Shown here piece after piece: positions 8,211 to 16,556 of a DNA stretch of 64,000 nt (position 1 is its first letter; every line of letters starts with the position of its first letter). The stretch comes from CAWCAW01 sp963793645 (GTDB lineage Bacteria; Actinomycetota; Acidimicrobiia; Acidimicrobiales; UBA8190). The notes under the pieces were generated by a model. It was given only the letters and a program-made list of their open reading frames with translations. It was not told the origin of the DNA and made no database searches. The stretch is taken from positions 248,001 to 312,000 of the forward strand of contig CAWCAW010000010.1 in NCBI GenBank assembly GCA_963793645.1, read 5' to 3'. The translations under genes were made by a program, and so were the position numbers.

Positions 8211-8564
8211 ATGTCTGCAACAAACCAGCGCTTGCTCCGTCGTATCTCGGAACTCGTCGAAGCTGACGATGAGCTGCGTGAATTGCTCCTGCGCTACCGC
8301 AAGATCAACGCCAATCTGGCGAAACTCATCGAACGTGGGGAGTCCGGGGCCGCCGCACTCAAGGCCATTGATGCACCCATCCAGCGTCGAGAGGTGACCG
8401 AGGGTCTGGAGAAATTCGACGCGGCACGCCACCAGGTCCGATTGGCGTTGTTCTCGTTGTGCCTCGAGGAGGGCACCACCATCAGCGAGATTGGACGTCT
8501 ACTGGGGATCTCGAGGCAATTGGCATCGCGGCTGGCAGCTCAAGCCGCGGCAGCCGAGGTTTGA
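8211..8564 (+). CDS. helix-turn-helix protein, paralogue A of a two-copy family
   Basis: A 117-residue protein with a helical N-terminal two-thirds rich in charged residues (probable coiled coil) and a C-terminal HTH: EEGTTISEIGRLLGISRQLA at about residues 85-104. It is clearly paralogous to the 117-residue product at 18219-18572; the C-terminal EIGRLLxISRQLASRLA block is almost identical. The layout suggests a small DNA-binding regulator with a dimerising N-terminus. An AAAGG ribosome site precedes the ATG. No regulated gene is evident. The shared nearby hairpin is the only common context of the two copies. Confidence 0.75.
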   Translation: MSATNQRLLRRISELVEADDELRELLLRYRKINANLAKLIERGESGAAALKAIDAPIQRREVTEGLEKFDAARHQVRLALFSLCLEEGTTISEIGRLLGISRQLASRLAAQAAAAEV

Positions 8565-8585
8565 CCACAGACGAGGAACGGCGTT

Positions 8586-8840
8586 TCATTTCCAGCGAAA
8601 GTGGACGAATAGTCGTCCGAAGTTGCGGGAGTCCTTTTCGACCCGGTCGTACAGCGCCTTGATCTCCTTCTGATCGAGGAACCGCACCACTCGCTTTTTG
8701 AGTTGGCCACTCCCCTTTCCGGGGATGATCTCGACGAGGCGGGCCTTTTTCTCTACGGCCTCGTCGATGATGGAGCGCAAGGCCCTGTCAATGTCCTCGC
8801 CCCGGTTGTAGATGTCGTGCAAGTCCAACTTGAGCTTCAT
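8586..8840 (-). CDS. Smr-domain protein (MutS2 C-terminal-like)
   Basis: An 84-residue protein made of a single Smr domain: LDLHDIYNRGEDIDRAL at the N-terminus, the VEIIPGKGSGQLKKRVVRFL core (GKGS for the glycine-rich G/T-G-x-G loop) and FVHFRWK at the end. I set the start at the ATG at 8840, since the frame upstream to 8975 encodes nothing like the family. Stand-alone Smr proteins have nicking-endonuclease or RNA-processing activity and are linked to DNA repair or ribosome rescue in other organisms. The role here is inferred only. Its 3' end faces the HTH gene. Confidence 0.82.
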   Translation of the reverse strand: MKLKLDLHDIYNRGEDIDRALRSIIDEAVEKKARLVEIIPGKGSGQLKKRVVRFLDQKEIKALYDRVEKDSRNFGRLFVHFRWK

Positions 8841-9013
8841 CGCATGAGCTCTTTCACGGAACCGAAATCGAGCACGGAGATTTGCTAGGCAGGTTAGCGG
8901 TCCCCGGCCGGAGCTCCATCTCGGGCCAGGAGATACGGTGTGCCGAGGAGAGACGTGAGCGGAGAAGATCGCCATTTGTGATCACCGCAAACGGCCACGT
9001 TCGAGGAGACACC

Positions 9014-9220
9014 ATGACTCGTAAGGCATACGTAGGGCAGAACGTGACGGTCAGCTTCGACCCCGAGGTCTGCCAACACTCGGCGAAGTGTGTCGAGGGC
9101 CTGCCGGCTGTGTTCGAAGTGGGACGCTCCCCGTGGATCATGCCGGACGCGGCCAGCGCCGACGAAGTCATTGCCCAGGTGCAGCGCTGCCCGTCGGGAG
9201 CGCTTCGCATCGAACTGTAG
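9014..9220 (+). CDS. small iron-sulfur (divergent 4Fe-4S, Fer4_19/DUF1271-like) protein
   Basis: A 68-residue protein from the ATG at 9014 with a GAGGAG ribosome site. It carries C20-x-H22-x3-C26-V, W41 and C59-P60-S-G-A, the pattern of single-cluster Fer4_19 proteins (CxHxxxCV ... CPSGAL). Such proteins act as small electron carriers or bind a cluster through three Cys and one other ligand. The upstream frame to 8882 is Arg-rich and not family-like. No redox partner gene adjoins it. The next gene is a metal transporter. Confidence 0.82.
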   Translation: MTRKAYVGQNVTVSFDPEVCQHSAKCVEGLPAVFEVGRSPWIMPDAASADEVIAQVQRCPSGALRIEL

Positions 9221-9302
9221 GTCCACATCGGCCTGACGTTGGGCCCCCCAAGGCGTGCCGAGCAGGTAGTTAAGGACGAAGCGTCCATTAGGCTGAACCC
9301 TG

Positions 9303-10214
9303 ATGTCACGTGAACTCCGGCTCGGGCTGGTGTTCGGCTTTAACGCCGTTCTGCTCGTCGCGTTGGGAATTGTCGGGGTGGCCGCCCATTCCCTCGGGGT
9401 CCTGGCGGCCGCCGGTGACTACCTGGCTGATGCCTTGGCCATCGGGTTGTCGATCTTTACCATCCGACTGAGCCGACGAGCCGCCACGGTCAAACGATCA
9501 TTCGGGTATGAGCGCACCACCATCCTGGCTGCGTTGGTCAATGCCTCGCTGGTAGTGGCGGTCGCCTCTGCCGTCGTTGTTGCCGCCGTGGAGCGCTTGT
9601 CCAACGGTACGCCGCATGTGCACGGTGGTCCGGTGGTGGCGGTCAGCGGCATCGCGGCCGTGGTGATGCTTGCCGGCGCTCTCATTTTGCGGGGCGATGA
9701 CGACCTCAATATGCGTTCGGTGTTGCTCGGGACAGCCGCGGATGCAGCCACCGCGGCGTGTGTTGCTGCCACAGGGGTCGTCATCCTCGTCACCGGGCGG
9801 CTGTTCTGGCTGGACCCCACCGTGGCGCTTGTCGTGGCGGCCATCATTGGTTTCCGGGCCATAGGACTGCTGCGCGAGGTCGCCGACGTCCTGCTCGAAT
9901 CGACACCCAAGAGCCTCGATGTCGGTGAGGTTCAATCGTCCATGCTCGAAGGCGGCGATGTTGAAGACGTCCACGACCTTCACATCTGGAACTTGTCGTC
10001 GGCGGTGCCGTTGCTCTCGGCCCATTTGGTTCTGACCGGTCACCCCACCTTGGAGGAGGCCCAGGGGACAGCCGAAAGGGTCAAGGCGCGCTTGCAGTCT
10101 CGATTTGGCATCGAGCATGCGACGCTGGAAACAGAATGTGAGGCCTGCGCGAGTCCGAACCCGCACGCGGCGTCAACACCACGGCACACCGCCCTAAGAA
10201 GTCATATCCATTAG
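9303..10214 (+). CDS. cation diffusion facilitator (CDF) family metal transporter
   Basis: A 303-residue protein with six TM segments in the first 200 residues and a cytoplasmic alpha/beta domain (VEDVHDLHIWNLSSAVPLLSAH) at 210-265, the standard CDF layout. CDF proteins export divalent cations in exchange for protons. The TM2 metal motif here reads D39-YLA-D43, and in TM5 the position four residues before D147 is Gly, not His. So the usual HxxxD zinc site is altered, and iron, manganese or another metal is possible. The substrate cannot be set from sequence. It has its own ATG and no partner genes. Confidence 0.85.
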   Translation: MSRELRLGLVFGFNAVLLVALGIVGVAAHSLGVLAAAGDYLADALAIGLSIFTIRLSRRAATVKRSFGYERTTILAALVNASLVVAVASAVVVAAVERLSNGTPHVHGGPVVAVSGIAAVVMLAGALILRGDDDLNMRSVLLGTAADAATAACVAATGVVILVTGRLFWLDPTVALVVAAIIGFRAIGLLREVADVLLESTPKSLDVGEVQSSMLEGGDVEDVHDLHIWNLSSAVPLLSAHLVLTGHPTLEEAQGTAERVKARLQSRFGIEHATLETECEACASPNPHAASTPRHTALRSHIH

Positions 10215-10282
10215 GCATAGGACACATCGGGCGATCAGACCGGGGGGCCTGGCGCGTTACATCTGCGAAAGAACGTACGGGC

Positions 10283-11569
10283 TCACGCCTGGCGTACGGG
10301 CCCACCGCGCTTGCTCAACCGAGGGGTCGTCCGATGCAAGCAGTCGGGAAGCGGATCCGCTGCGGCCTGGATCTTGACGTGGGCGTCTTCGAGTCGCTGC
10401 AGCCATTTCCTCACGGTCGATGAACTCGACGGGATGATGGCCAGGAGCCGATCGTCGGACGGCTCGAGCTCGGCAAAGGCCACGATCATCTCTTCTGGTA
10501 TACCGACTCCGGTATCGTCCAGAACCCGAGCATGAGGCGTCAGTAGCGGGTCCTCAGGTCCCGTGGCGATGACTTGCACACCGAGGAACGAGGACCACGG
10601 GTACCGCACTGAGGGACCGTGTTCTGAGTCGTCCAGCCCAGCGGTGAACGTCACTCCGAGCGCATCGAGCGCAAAGCTTCCTTCGAAAACCTCGAGGGTC
10701 TTGGTTTCGACCCACCCGACGGCCGTCCCATAAATAAGCGTGAGGCCCTTGGGCACTTCGACGGGTCTCGGAGCAACAGCCTTGGACCCCTCGATCTCGG
10801 GTGGGGGCTCGGCTGCCTTGGTCGGCTCAGCGGCCTTGGGGGTCTCGACGGCCTTCGGAGCCTCGGTTTTGACGGGCTCACCTTTCGGCAAGTCGACGGC
10901 CACAGGGATCTCGGGCCTAGGAAGCTCGACCAACGGCAGGGGCACCTCAGCCTTGGGCACCTCAGCCTTGGGCACCTCAGCCTTGGGCACCTCAGCCTTG
11001 GGCACCTCAGCCTTGGGCACCTCAGCCTTGGGCACCTCAGCCTTGGGCACCTCAGCCTTGGGCACCTCAGCCTTGGGCACCTCAGCCTTGGGCACCGGCG
11101 CTTCTGCCTTGGACGAATCGAGGACGAACTCGTCTATTTCCGTCGTCTCATCGGCATCGTCGTCAGCGTCAATGTCGATGTCGTCGCCCGACGATTTAAT
11201 GATCTGCAAGACCGGCTTGGGCACTTTCAGGCCGCGCTCTGCGACCTCGTCCCAGTAGTGACTGAACCATTCCGGATCGGTGGCGGCAACGGCTACGCAC
11301 AGCGTCGCCGCCGATTTGCGCCAGTCGTTGATCTGCTTTCCTCGGAGGTGTCCCCGAGCCACACCGTGGGCCCGATCGTGAACCTGTCCGAAGAGCCCGC
11401 GTCCTTCGTCTACGACGGCGCGGAAGTCCTCCGAGGACGTATCCGGTGCGAGGTCTCCCCCTCTCTCGAAGACCGGAAAGAACGCGGCCAGGATCGCCGC
11501 GTCACGAGCCAGCGATCTCCCTCCGAGTCCAACGGGTCGTTCGCAACCCATTACCGGACACCGGGCCAT
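10283..11569 (-). CDS. repeat-containing protein with ten tandem KAEVP units
   Basis: A 428-residue protein of unknown function. The ATG at 11569 follows AAAGGTGA. N-terminal domain (1-130): MARCPVMGCERPVG with two Cys, then a helical region (HYWDEVAERGLKVPKPVLQI). An acidic stretch (DDIDIDADDDADE) follows. The middle is ten exact KAEVP pentapeptides and further degenerate P/K/E/V repeats (about 155-275). C-terminal domain (about 280-428): GLTLIYGTAVGWVETKTLEV, then FEGSFALDALGVTF, resembling a PH-like or split-beta fold, ending in RLEDAHVKIQAA. The repeat probably forms an extended charged spacer between two folded domains. Confidence 0.75.
   Translation of the reverse strand: MARCPVMGCERPVGLGGRSLARDAAILAAFFPVFERGGDLAPDTSSEDFRAVVDEGRGLFGQVHDRAHGVARGHLRGKQINDWRKSAATLCVAVAATDPEWFSHYWDEVAERGLKVPKPVLQIIKSSGDDIDIDADDDADETTEIDEFVLDSSKAEAPVPKAEVPKAEVPKAEVPKAEVPKAEVPKAEVPKAEVPKAEVPKAEVPKAEVPLPLVELPRPEIPVAVDLPKGEPVKTEAPKAVETPKAAEPTKAAEPPPEIEGSKAVAPRPVEVPKGLTLIYGTAVGWVETKTLEVFEGSFALDALGVTFTAGLDDSEHGPSVRYPWSSFLGVQVIATGPEDPLLTPHARVLDDTGVGIPEEMIVAFAELEPSDDRLLAIIPSSSSTVRKWLQRLEDAHVKIQAAADPLPDCLHRTTPRLSKRGGPVRQA
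10941..11096. repeat. 15-bp tandem repeat, ten perfect units, inside a coding region
   Basis: Unit ggcacctcagccttg on the plus strand starts at 10941 and every 15 bases up to 11076. The array ends with a partial ggcacc at 11091-11096. On the coding strand each unit gives Lys-Ala-Glu-Val-Pro in frame, so copy-number change keeps the reading frame. Ten identical units without a single substitution indicate recent expansion or homogenisation. Confidence 0.97.
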
Positions 11570-11841
11570 GTCATCACCTTTCGTGTTGCCGTCTGGCTAG
11601 CTGTCTGCCACCGTGGGTGGTCGACAGCGGACCCCGGCGATAAGAATCGGCGTGTCAAGGGTTGCACTTGAGAAACGGGAGTGCACCCCGCCCCTTGGGC
11701 CTGGCCACGAGGGCCCCGTTACCTGGGGAATTCCACCCCTTCCGGCCCGTCGAGGCGCCCTCAAGAGGCTCGGACAGCTCGACGGCCACTTGTCGTGGCA
11801 TCTCCGCTCGCGCCCGCTGTGCCCAGGATCGGGCCCCGGGA

Positions 11842-12555
11842 TCAGGAACTGGCTTGCAGTGCCCCCAGCGCAGCGCGGGCCGCTTTCGATGCTGCCCTCG
11901 TCGAATCTCGGGCCAGGCGGGCCATGCCAGCTATGCGACTCGGGTGCGACACCATGAGGCGAATGGCGGCGAGCACGTCTGGCGTCCCGTCGGGGCGCAG
12001 CAGAGACATGATCGTGTCGTCGGTGAGGCCGTCATCGGGCCGGTCACTGATGACGCGAAACGTGGTCCACGGGACACCGGCGGCTTCACACGCAGCCGCT
12101 ACGCCGGCCGACTCCATCTCCATGGCGACGACGCCGAGAGCTTCCAACTCGGCCAGGCGAGTCGCGTCCATGATCAGGTGGTCAGCTGTGGCAATCAACC
12201 CCTTGCGTTCGACGCCTTCCATGGGAGCGGATTCGTAACGACGTCCGCTGCCCACATCGAGCACCGACTCGGGGATGATGACCGTGCCGATCGTGAGTGT
12301 CGGGTGTAAACCCCCTGCGATTCCGCTGACCACCACGTGGTCGACGCTGAAGCGCGCCAGAGCAGACTCGGTCATGCGCTGAGACGATGCCGGGCCAACG
12401 CCGAGTTGCGCCACGACCACCTCGGTGTCTCCGGCTCGGCCGATATAGACGCGAAGATCGCCCGAATTCGATCGATGAGCCTTTGCGTACTTGACGACCG
12501 GTCGAAGTTCCGAACTCATCGGGGCCAGAACGAGTGCACGGCGCAACTTCTTCAT
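11842..12555 (-). CDS. nucleoside phosphorylase / MTA-SAH nucleosidase-like protein
   Basis: A 237-residue protein of the PNP/UDP phosphorylase superfamily. Visible blocks are ALVLAPMSSELRPV near the N-terminus, VVSGIAGGLHPTLTIGTVII, then VVAMEMESAGVAAACEAAGV, the conserved purine/ribose-binding segment with the MEME motif, and FRVISDRPDDG carrying the catalytic Asp position. This family cleaves or phosphorolyses nucleosides such as methylthioadenosine or S-adenosylhomocysteine. Members with a shorter length also work in hopanoid pathways (HpnG-like), so the substrate is open. The final 35 residues are Ala/Arg-rich. It is a lone gene. Confidence 0.8.
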   Translation of the reverse strand: MKKLRRALVLAPMSSELRPVVKYAKAHRSNSGDLRVYIGRAGDTEVVVAQLGVGPASSQRMTESALARFSVDHVVVSGIAGGLHPTLTIGTVIIPESVLDVGSGRRYESAPMEGVERKGLIATADHLIMDATRLAELEALGVVAMEMESAGVAAACEAAGVPWTTFRVISDRPDDGLTDDTIMSLLRPDGTPDVLAAIRLMVSHPSRIAGMARLARDSTRAASKAARAALGALQASS

Positions 12556-12827
12556 GGCTACAGCCTGTCCGACCGACGGCGTCCGCGCCGCCTCCGAGAA
12601 CCGGCACTAACGATTGCCATGAGTACCGATGATTGCCCGTAAGTGCAAAGCAATGAGTTGTCACCGATGATGGACGGGTTTCCCAGTACGTGAATCCGCC
12701 TGTACTCGTTGGTCACTTCTGCACCAAACACAGGAGCTAGTCAATCTCATTCGGACCGTTTAGAGTAGGTTCGCAAGGGATAAAGTACGCCTACGAGCGG
12801 ACTTACGGGGCGGGGGGAGTAGTTGCC

Positions 12828-13736
12828 GTGGCTGAGGATCTGGGCAGGCGCAGTGGGGCGGGACGCAAGCATTTGTGGGCTGTAGCCGCGCTAATGGCTG
12901 TGGGCGTTGCAACGTGCGGATTGTCAAGCACGGCTTTCGCTAACAATCTCACGGGGACCATGTCGGTCACCCCCACCACGGGCTTGACGAATGGTGAATC
13001 GGTATCAGTCACCGGATCTGGTTTCACTCCATCCGGGATCGGGAACTTCCTTGAGTGCAACGACGCCCCCAGCGAGCCGAACGTCGCGCTCCCTTCACCT
13101 GTGAGCAATTCGGTGGGGGTGGGTTGCAGCGCCATTTCGTACTCTCTCCTGGTGACGGTGAGTAGCACCGGGACGATCTCGAAGAGTTTCACGATCAGCG
13201 AGGGAACGGTCGGACCTCCGTGTGGAAAGTCGACTGATGCCATCGCCACTTGCCCCGCCATGGACACCAATGGCAATAGCCCGGCGGCAGACGCCGCTCT
13301 TTATCCATGCCCACCAACCGCCGCTCAACTAGCTGCCGGCGACCAGTGTCAACTGAACTTCGGTGACGACGATGGAGACTCCGCACCAGCAGTGAACCTC
13401 ACCTTCCAAGGTGAGTCCACCACAACCACTACGGCCCCTGCGACGACGACCACAGTGGCAAAGACCACGACCACGACGGTAGCGAAAACCACGACGACGA
13501 CTGCCGGAGGGACGACGGGGACCACGGCGGCCAGTACCGGGGACACGGGGGCCTCGACTGCCGCCGCGGGTGGTACGGCTACTTCGTCGCTCGCCTCGAC
13601 CGGCGCCGGGCCGCCTCTGTGGTGGCTGCTCTTTATCGGGTTGATGCTCATCACGTTGTCGGGAGTGTTGTGGCTGGCGGGCCCCCGGGTGTGGCGAGGC
13701 CGACTGGCTGCCCGTTCATCCCACTCCGACGTCTGA
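12828..13736 (+). CDS. exported neocarzinostatin-fold protein with LAxTG-like wall anchor
   Basis: A 302-residue protein starting GTG at 12828. It has a signal peptide (KHLWAVAALMAVGVATCG, cleavage after AFA-N). Residues 42-190 begin MSVTPTTGLTNGESVSVTGSGF, the Ig-like opening of neocarzinostatin/macromomycin apoproteins, and carry several Cys. A long TTTTT/TTVAKT linker follows. The C-terminus is SLASTGAGPPLWWLLFIGLMLITL plus a positively charged tail. LASTG before a TM segment and basic residues fits the LAxTG signal of class E sortases. It is probably displayed on the cell wall. No enediyne genes are near, so an antibiotic role is not supported. Confidence 0.77.
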   Translation: MAEDLGRRSGAGRKHLWAVAALMAVGVATCGLSSTAFANNLTGTMSVTPTTGLTNGESVSVTGSGFTPSGIGNFLECNDAPSEPNVALPSPVSNSVGVGCSAISYSLLVTVSSTGTISKSFTISEGTVGPPCGKSTDAIATCPAMDTNGNSPAADAALYPCPPTAAQLAAGDQCQLNFGDDDGDSAPAVNLTFQGESTTTTTAPATTTTVAKTTTTTVAKTTTTTAGGTTGTTAASTGDTGASTAAAGGTATSSLASTGAGPPLWWLLFIGLMLITLSGVLWLAGPRVWRGRLAARSSHSDV

Positions 13737-13885
13737 CCGCGGGCGCCGTCAGCGGCGCAATCTGACATGGCACCCGTAGGCGGTCATCGAGGTTCAGCGC
13801 GGCTCGTGACGTAAGGTCTTTCTGAGCGCAGGCCGAGCCAGGAGCCGCACGTGGGTGCACGTCGTTGTGGAGGGGTTTGTCACCT

Positions 13886-15340
13886 GTGAAGACCCCCCGT
13901 TTCGTGATCATCGGCGCAGGTATGGCCGGGATACTGAGCGCCATCAAACTGCGTGAAGCCGGCTTCACCGATGTCACGATCTACGAGAAGGCCGACGGGC
14001 TGGGTGGGACCTGGCGTGAGAACACCTACCCAGGTATTGCCTGCGATGTTCCCTCGCACCTTTATAGTTACTCCTTCGCCCCGAACACGGAATGGAGCCA
14101 GTTCTTCTCGTCCGGCGCCGAGATTCGCGCCTACTTCGAGAACGTGGCCCACAGCCACCAGATCGACAGGTCCGTGCAATACGGCACCGAGGTCACCCGC
14201 CTGGCCTTTGACGACGGCAAGTGGCGCCTCACGATGGCAGGAGGAGGGCAAGACGCCGCCGACATCGTGATAGCGGCGACCGGCGTGCTCCATCACCCGT
14301 CGTATCCGGATATCGAGGGCGTCGACACCTTCGGCGGTCCCATGTTCCACAGTGCTCGCTGGGACCATTCGGTCGAGCTGGCCGGCTGTCGTCTTGGGGT
14401 CATCGGGACCGGTTCGAGTGCCGTGCAGATCGTTTCTGCCACGACTGACACGGTGGCGCACATGGCGCTCTTTCAGCGCACCGCGCAGTGGATCGTGCCG
14501 GCTCCCAATCCGTTTATCACCGAAGAGCAACGAGAGCAGTATCGCCGCGACCCCGCCCTGATGGCGGCGGCACGCGGGGAGCTGGCGCAGCTGTTCGAGG
14601 AGCACTTCGCCAACGCCGTGGTGGATGCCGATTCGCCACAGATGAAAATGCTCGAAGAGATATGCCGTGCCAATCTCGAGGGCAGCGTGGCCGACACCGT
14701 TCTCCGAGAAAGGCTCCGCCCCGATTACCGTGCCGCCTGCAAACGTCTGGTCATCTCGCCGGACTTCTACGAGAAGCTTCAACGTCCCAACGCCGAGCTG
14801 ATCGACGAGCGAATCGAACGCATTGAGCCCGGCGGCATTCGTACCGTCGATGGCCGGCTGCACGAGCTCGACGTACTCGTGCTCGCCACCGGATACCAGG
14901 TGGACCGCTTTATGCGTCCCATGGAGATACTCGGGCGCGACGGGATTGCCCTGGACACCGTGTGGGCTGAACGGCCGTCGGCCTACCTGTCGATCTCGAT
15001 CCCGCAGTTCCCGAACCTGTTTATGGTCAACGGGCCCAACGGTCCGGTGGGCAATTTCTCACTCGTCGACGTGGCCGAGCTGCAGTTCGGCTACATCATG
15101 CAACTTGTCGAGATGCTCGTGAACGGTGGCTACCAGGAAGTGTGCGCCACTTCCCGCGCCACCGAGCGCTTCGAGGCTGATCGAGTTGAGGCCGCCAAAC
15201 GGACAGTGTGGATGACGGGCTGTCGGAGTTGGTACCTGGATGATCGGGGCATTCCCGCCGCGTGGCCGTGGGGCTTTGATCGTTTTCGCCACGAAATGGC
15301 TCAGCCAGATCTGGCCGACTACGAATTAATCGCCCCCTAG
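13886..15340 (+). CDS. flavin-containing monooxygenase (Baeyer-Villiger type)
   Basis: A 484-residue protein. I chose the GTG at 13886, which follows GGAGGGG and places the FAD Rossmann motif VIIGAGMAGILSAIKLREAG at the N-terminus. Other family marks are GLGGTWREN with TYPGIACDVPSHLYSYSF, FGGPMFHSARWDHS (a form of the FxGxxxHxxxW fingerprint of Baeyer-Villiger monooxygenases) and the second, NADPH-binding Rossmann motif GVIGTGSSAVQI. It would insert oxygen into a ketone or heteroatom substrate using FAD, NADPH and O2. The nitronate monooxygenase-like gene begins 26 bases downstream, so the two probably form an operon. Substrate unknown. Confidence 0.88.
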   Translation: MKTPRFVIIGAGMAGILSAIKLREAGFTDVTIYEKADGLGGTWRENTYPGIACDVPSHLYSYSFAPNTEWSQFFSSGAEIRAYFENVAHSHQIDRSVQYGTEVTRLAFDDGKWRLTMAGGGQDAADIVIAATGVLHHPSYPDIEGVDTFGGPMFHSARWDHSVELAGCRLGVIGTGSSAVQIVSATTDTVAHMALFQRTAQWIVPAPNPFITEEQREQYRRDPALMAAARGELAQLFEEHFANAVVDADSPQMKMLEEICRANLEGSVADTVLRERLRPDYRAACKRLVISPDFYEKLQRPNAELIDERIERIEPGGIRTVDGRLHELDVLVLATGYQVDRFMRPMEILGRDGIALDTVWAERPSAYLSISIPQFPNLFMVNGPNGPVGNFSLVDVAELQFGYIMQLVEMLVNGGYQEVCATSRATERFEADRVEAAKRTVWMTGCRSWYLDDRGIPAAWPWGFDRFRHEMAQPDLADYELIAP

Positions 15341-15366
15341 GGCACCGACACGGAAGAGGGGGACCG

Positions 15367-16494
15367 ATGAACACGATCTGCGACCTATTGGGGATCGAGT
15401 ACCCGATCCTGGCTTTTAGCCACTGCCGCGACGTGGTGGCCGCCGTCACCAATGCGGGCGGCATGGGTGTGCTGGGCGCGGTCACCTACAGCGTCGGTCA
15501 ACTCGAAGTCGAGCTCAACTGGATCGAGGAACACGTCGCCAGCCGGCCCTACGGGATCGATGTCCTCATCCCGGCCAGCCTTTCGGGACTCGAAAACGTC
15601 ACGCCTGATGACCTGGCCAAAGTGGATGTGGCTGCGGTCTTGCCGGTCCAGCATCGCCAATTCGTCGACGAGATACTGAAGGAGTACGGCGTTCCCCCCA
15701 TCCCCGACCGGGGCGAGCCCTCGGCCCGGGGCATAAGCGGGTTGTCTTTGCCCACGGCGTTGGTGGACGTCGCCCTGGCCCACCCCATCAGCCTCGTGGC
15801 CAGCGCCCTGGGTCCTCCCCCGGCCAGTGTGGTGGAGGCGGCCCACAGCCGAGGCGTGCCCGTGGTGGCGCTCGTCGGCACCGTCGAACACGCGCTGCGA
15901 CAAAAAGCAGTGGGCGTGGACATCATCGTCGCCCAGGGCACAGAAGCCGGGGGCCACACCGGCGAGATTGGCACCATGGTGCTGGTGCCCGAGGTGGTCG
16001 ATGCGGTGGCCCCGACACCCGTCCTGGCCGCCGGGGGCATCGCCTCGGGCCGTCAGATGGCCGCGGCCATGGCGCTGGGTGCCCAGGGCGTCTGGACGGG
16101 TTCGGTATGGCTCACCACCGAGGAGGCCGAGACGCACCCGGTGGTCAAAGAAAAACTGCTGGCTGCCTCGTCGCGAGACACGGTGAGATCGAAGTCCCGC
16201 ACCGGCAAGCCCGCCCGCCAGTTGCGTACAGCGTGGACAGAGGCGTGGGAGGCACCCGGTAGTCCCGGCACGCTGCCGATGCCCCTGCAGCCCCTGCTTG
16301 TCCAAGAGGCACTGGCTCGCATCGACCGGGCCGCCAGCGCCGGCAACGAAGGGGCCACCCAGCTCGTCAATTACTTCGTGGGCCAAGTGGTGGGGTCGAT
16401 GAATGCCATACGGCCGGCGCGACAAGTGGTCCTCGACATGATGCAGCAGTACGCGGACACCATCGCGGAGTTGGCGGGGTCTTTAAACCCGTAA
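15367..16494 (+). CDS. nitronate monooxygenase (2-nitropropane dioxygenase family)
   Basis: A 375-residue FMN-dependent TIM-barrel protein. It shows IEYPILAFSHCRDVVAAVTNAGGMGVLGA at the N-terminus (written across residues 10-38), VDIIVAQGTEAGGHTGEIGT with the GGH that contacts the flavin phosphate region, and VLAAGGIASGRQMAAAMALGAQGV with the standard phosphate-binding loop. The family oxidises alkyl nitronates, but many actinobacterial members have other or unknown substrates. It lies directly behind the flavin monooxygenase gene, and the two may act in the same degradative route, which is inference from spacing. The start ATG follows GAGGGGG. Confidence 0.87.
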   Translation: MNTICDLLGIEYPILAFSHCRDVVAAVTNAGGMGVLGAVTYSVGQLEVELNWIEEHVASRPYGIDVLIPASLSGLENVTPDDLAKVDVAAVLPVQHRQFVDEILKEYGVPPIPDRGEPSARGISGLSLPTALVDVALAHPISLVASALGPPPASVVEAAHSRGVPVVALVGTVEHALRQKAVGVDIIVAQGTEAGGHTGEIGTMVLVPEVVDAVAPTPVLAAGGIASGRQMAAAMALGAQGVWTGSVWLTTEEAETHPVVKEKLLAASSRDTVRSKSRTGKPARQLRTAWTEAWEAPGSPGTLPMPLQPLLVQEALARIDRAASAGNEGATQLVNYFVGQVVGSMNAIRPARQVVLDMMQQYADTIAELAGSLNP

Positions 16495-16556
16495 CAGTCA
16501 GTGTGCAGTGGGACGCGAAGAAATGTCGTCGGTGGCTGATGTCGCCGACTGAGCTC

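Noticed and set aside
10941..11096. CRISPR-like tandem repeat
   Set aside because: Units are directly adjacent without spacers and encode KAEVP in frame, so this is a coding minisatellite.
12828..13736. Enediyne antibiotic cluster suggested by the neocarzinostatin-like domain
   Set aside because: No polyketide synthase, transporter or other biosynthetic gene lies nearby, and the protein is wall-anchored.
13886..16494. Secondary-metabolite cluster suggested by the monooxygenase pair
   Set aside because: Only two enzymes are present and the flanks are sepF and a surface protein. It is better seen as a small degradative operon.
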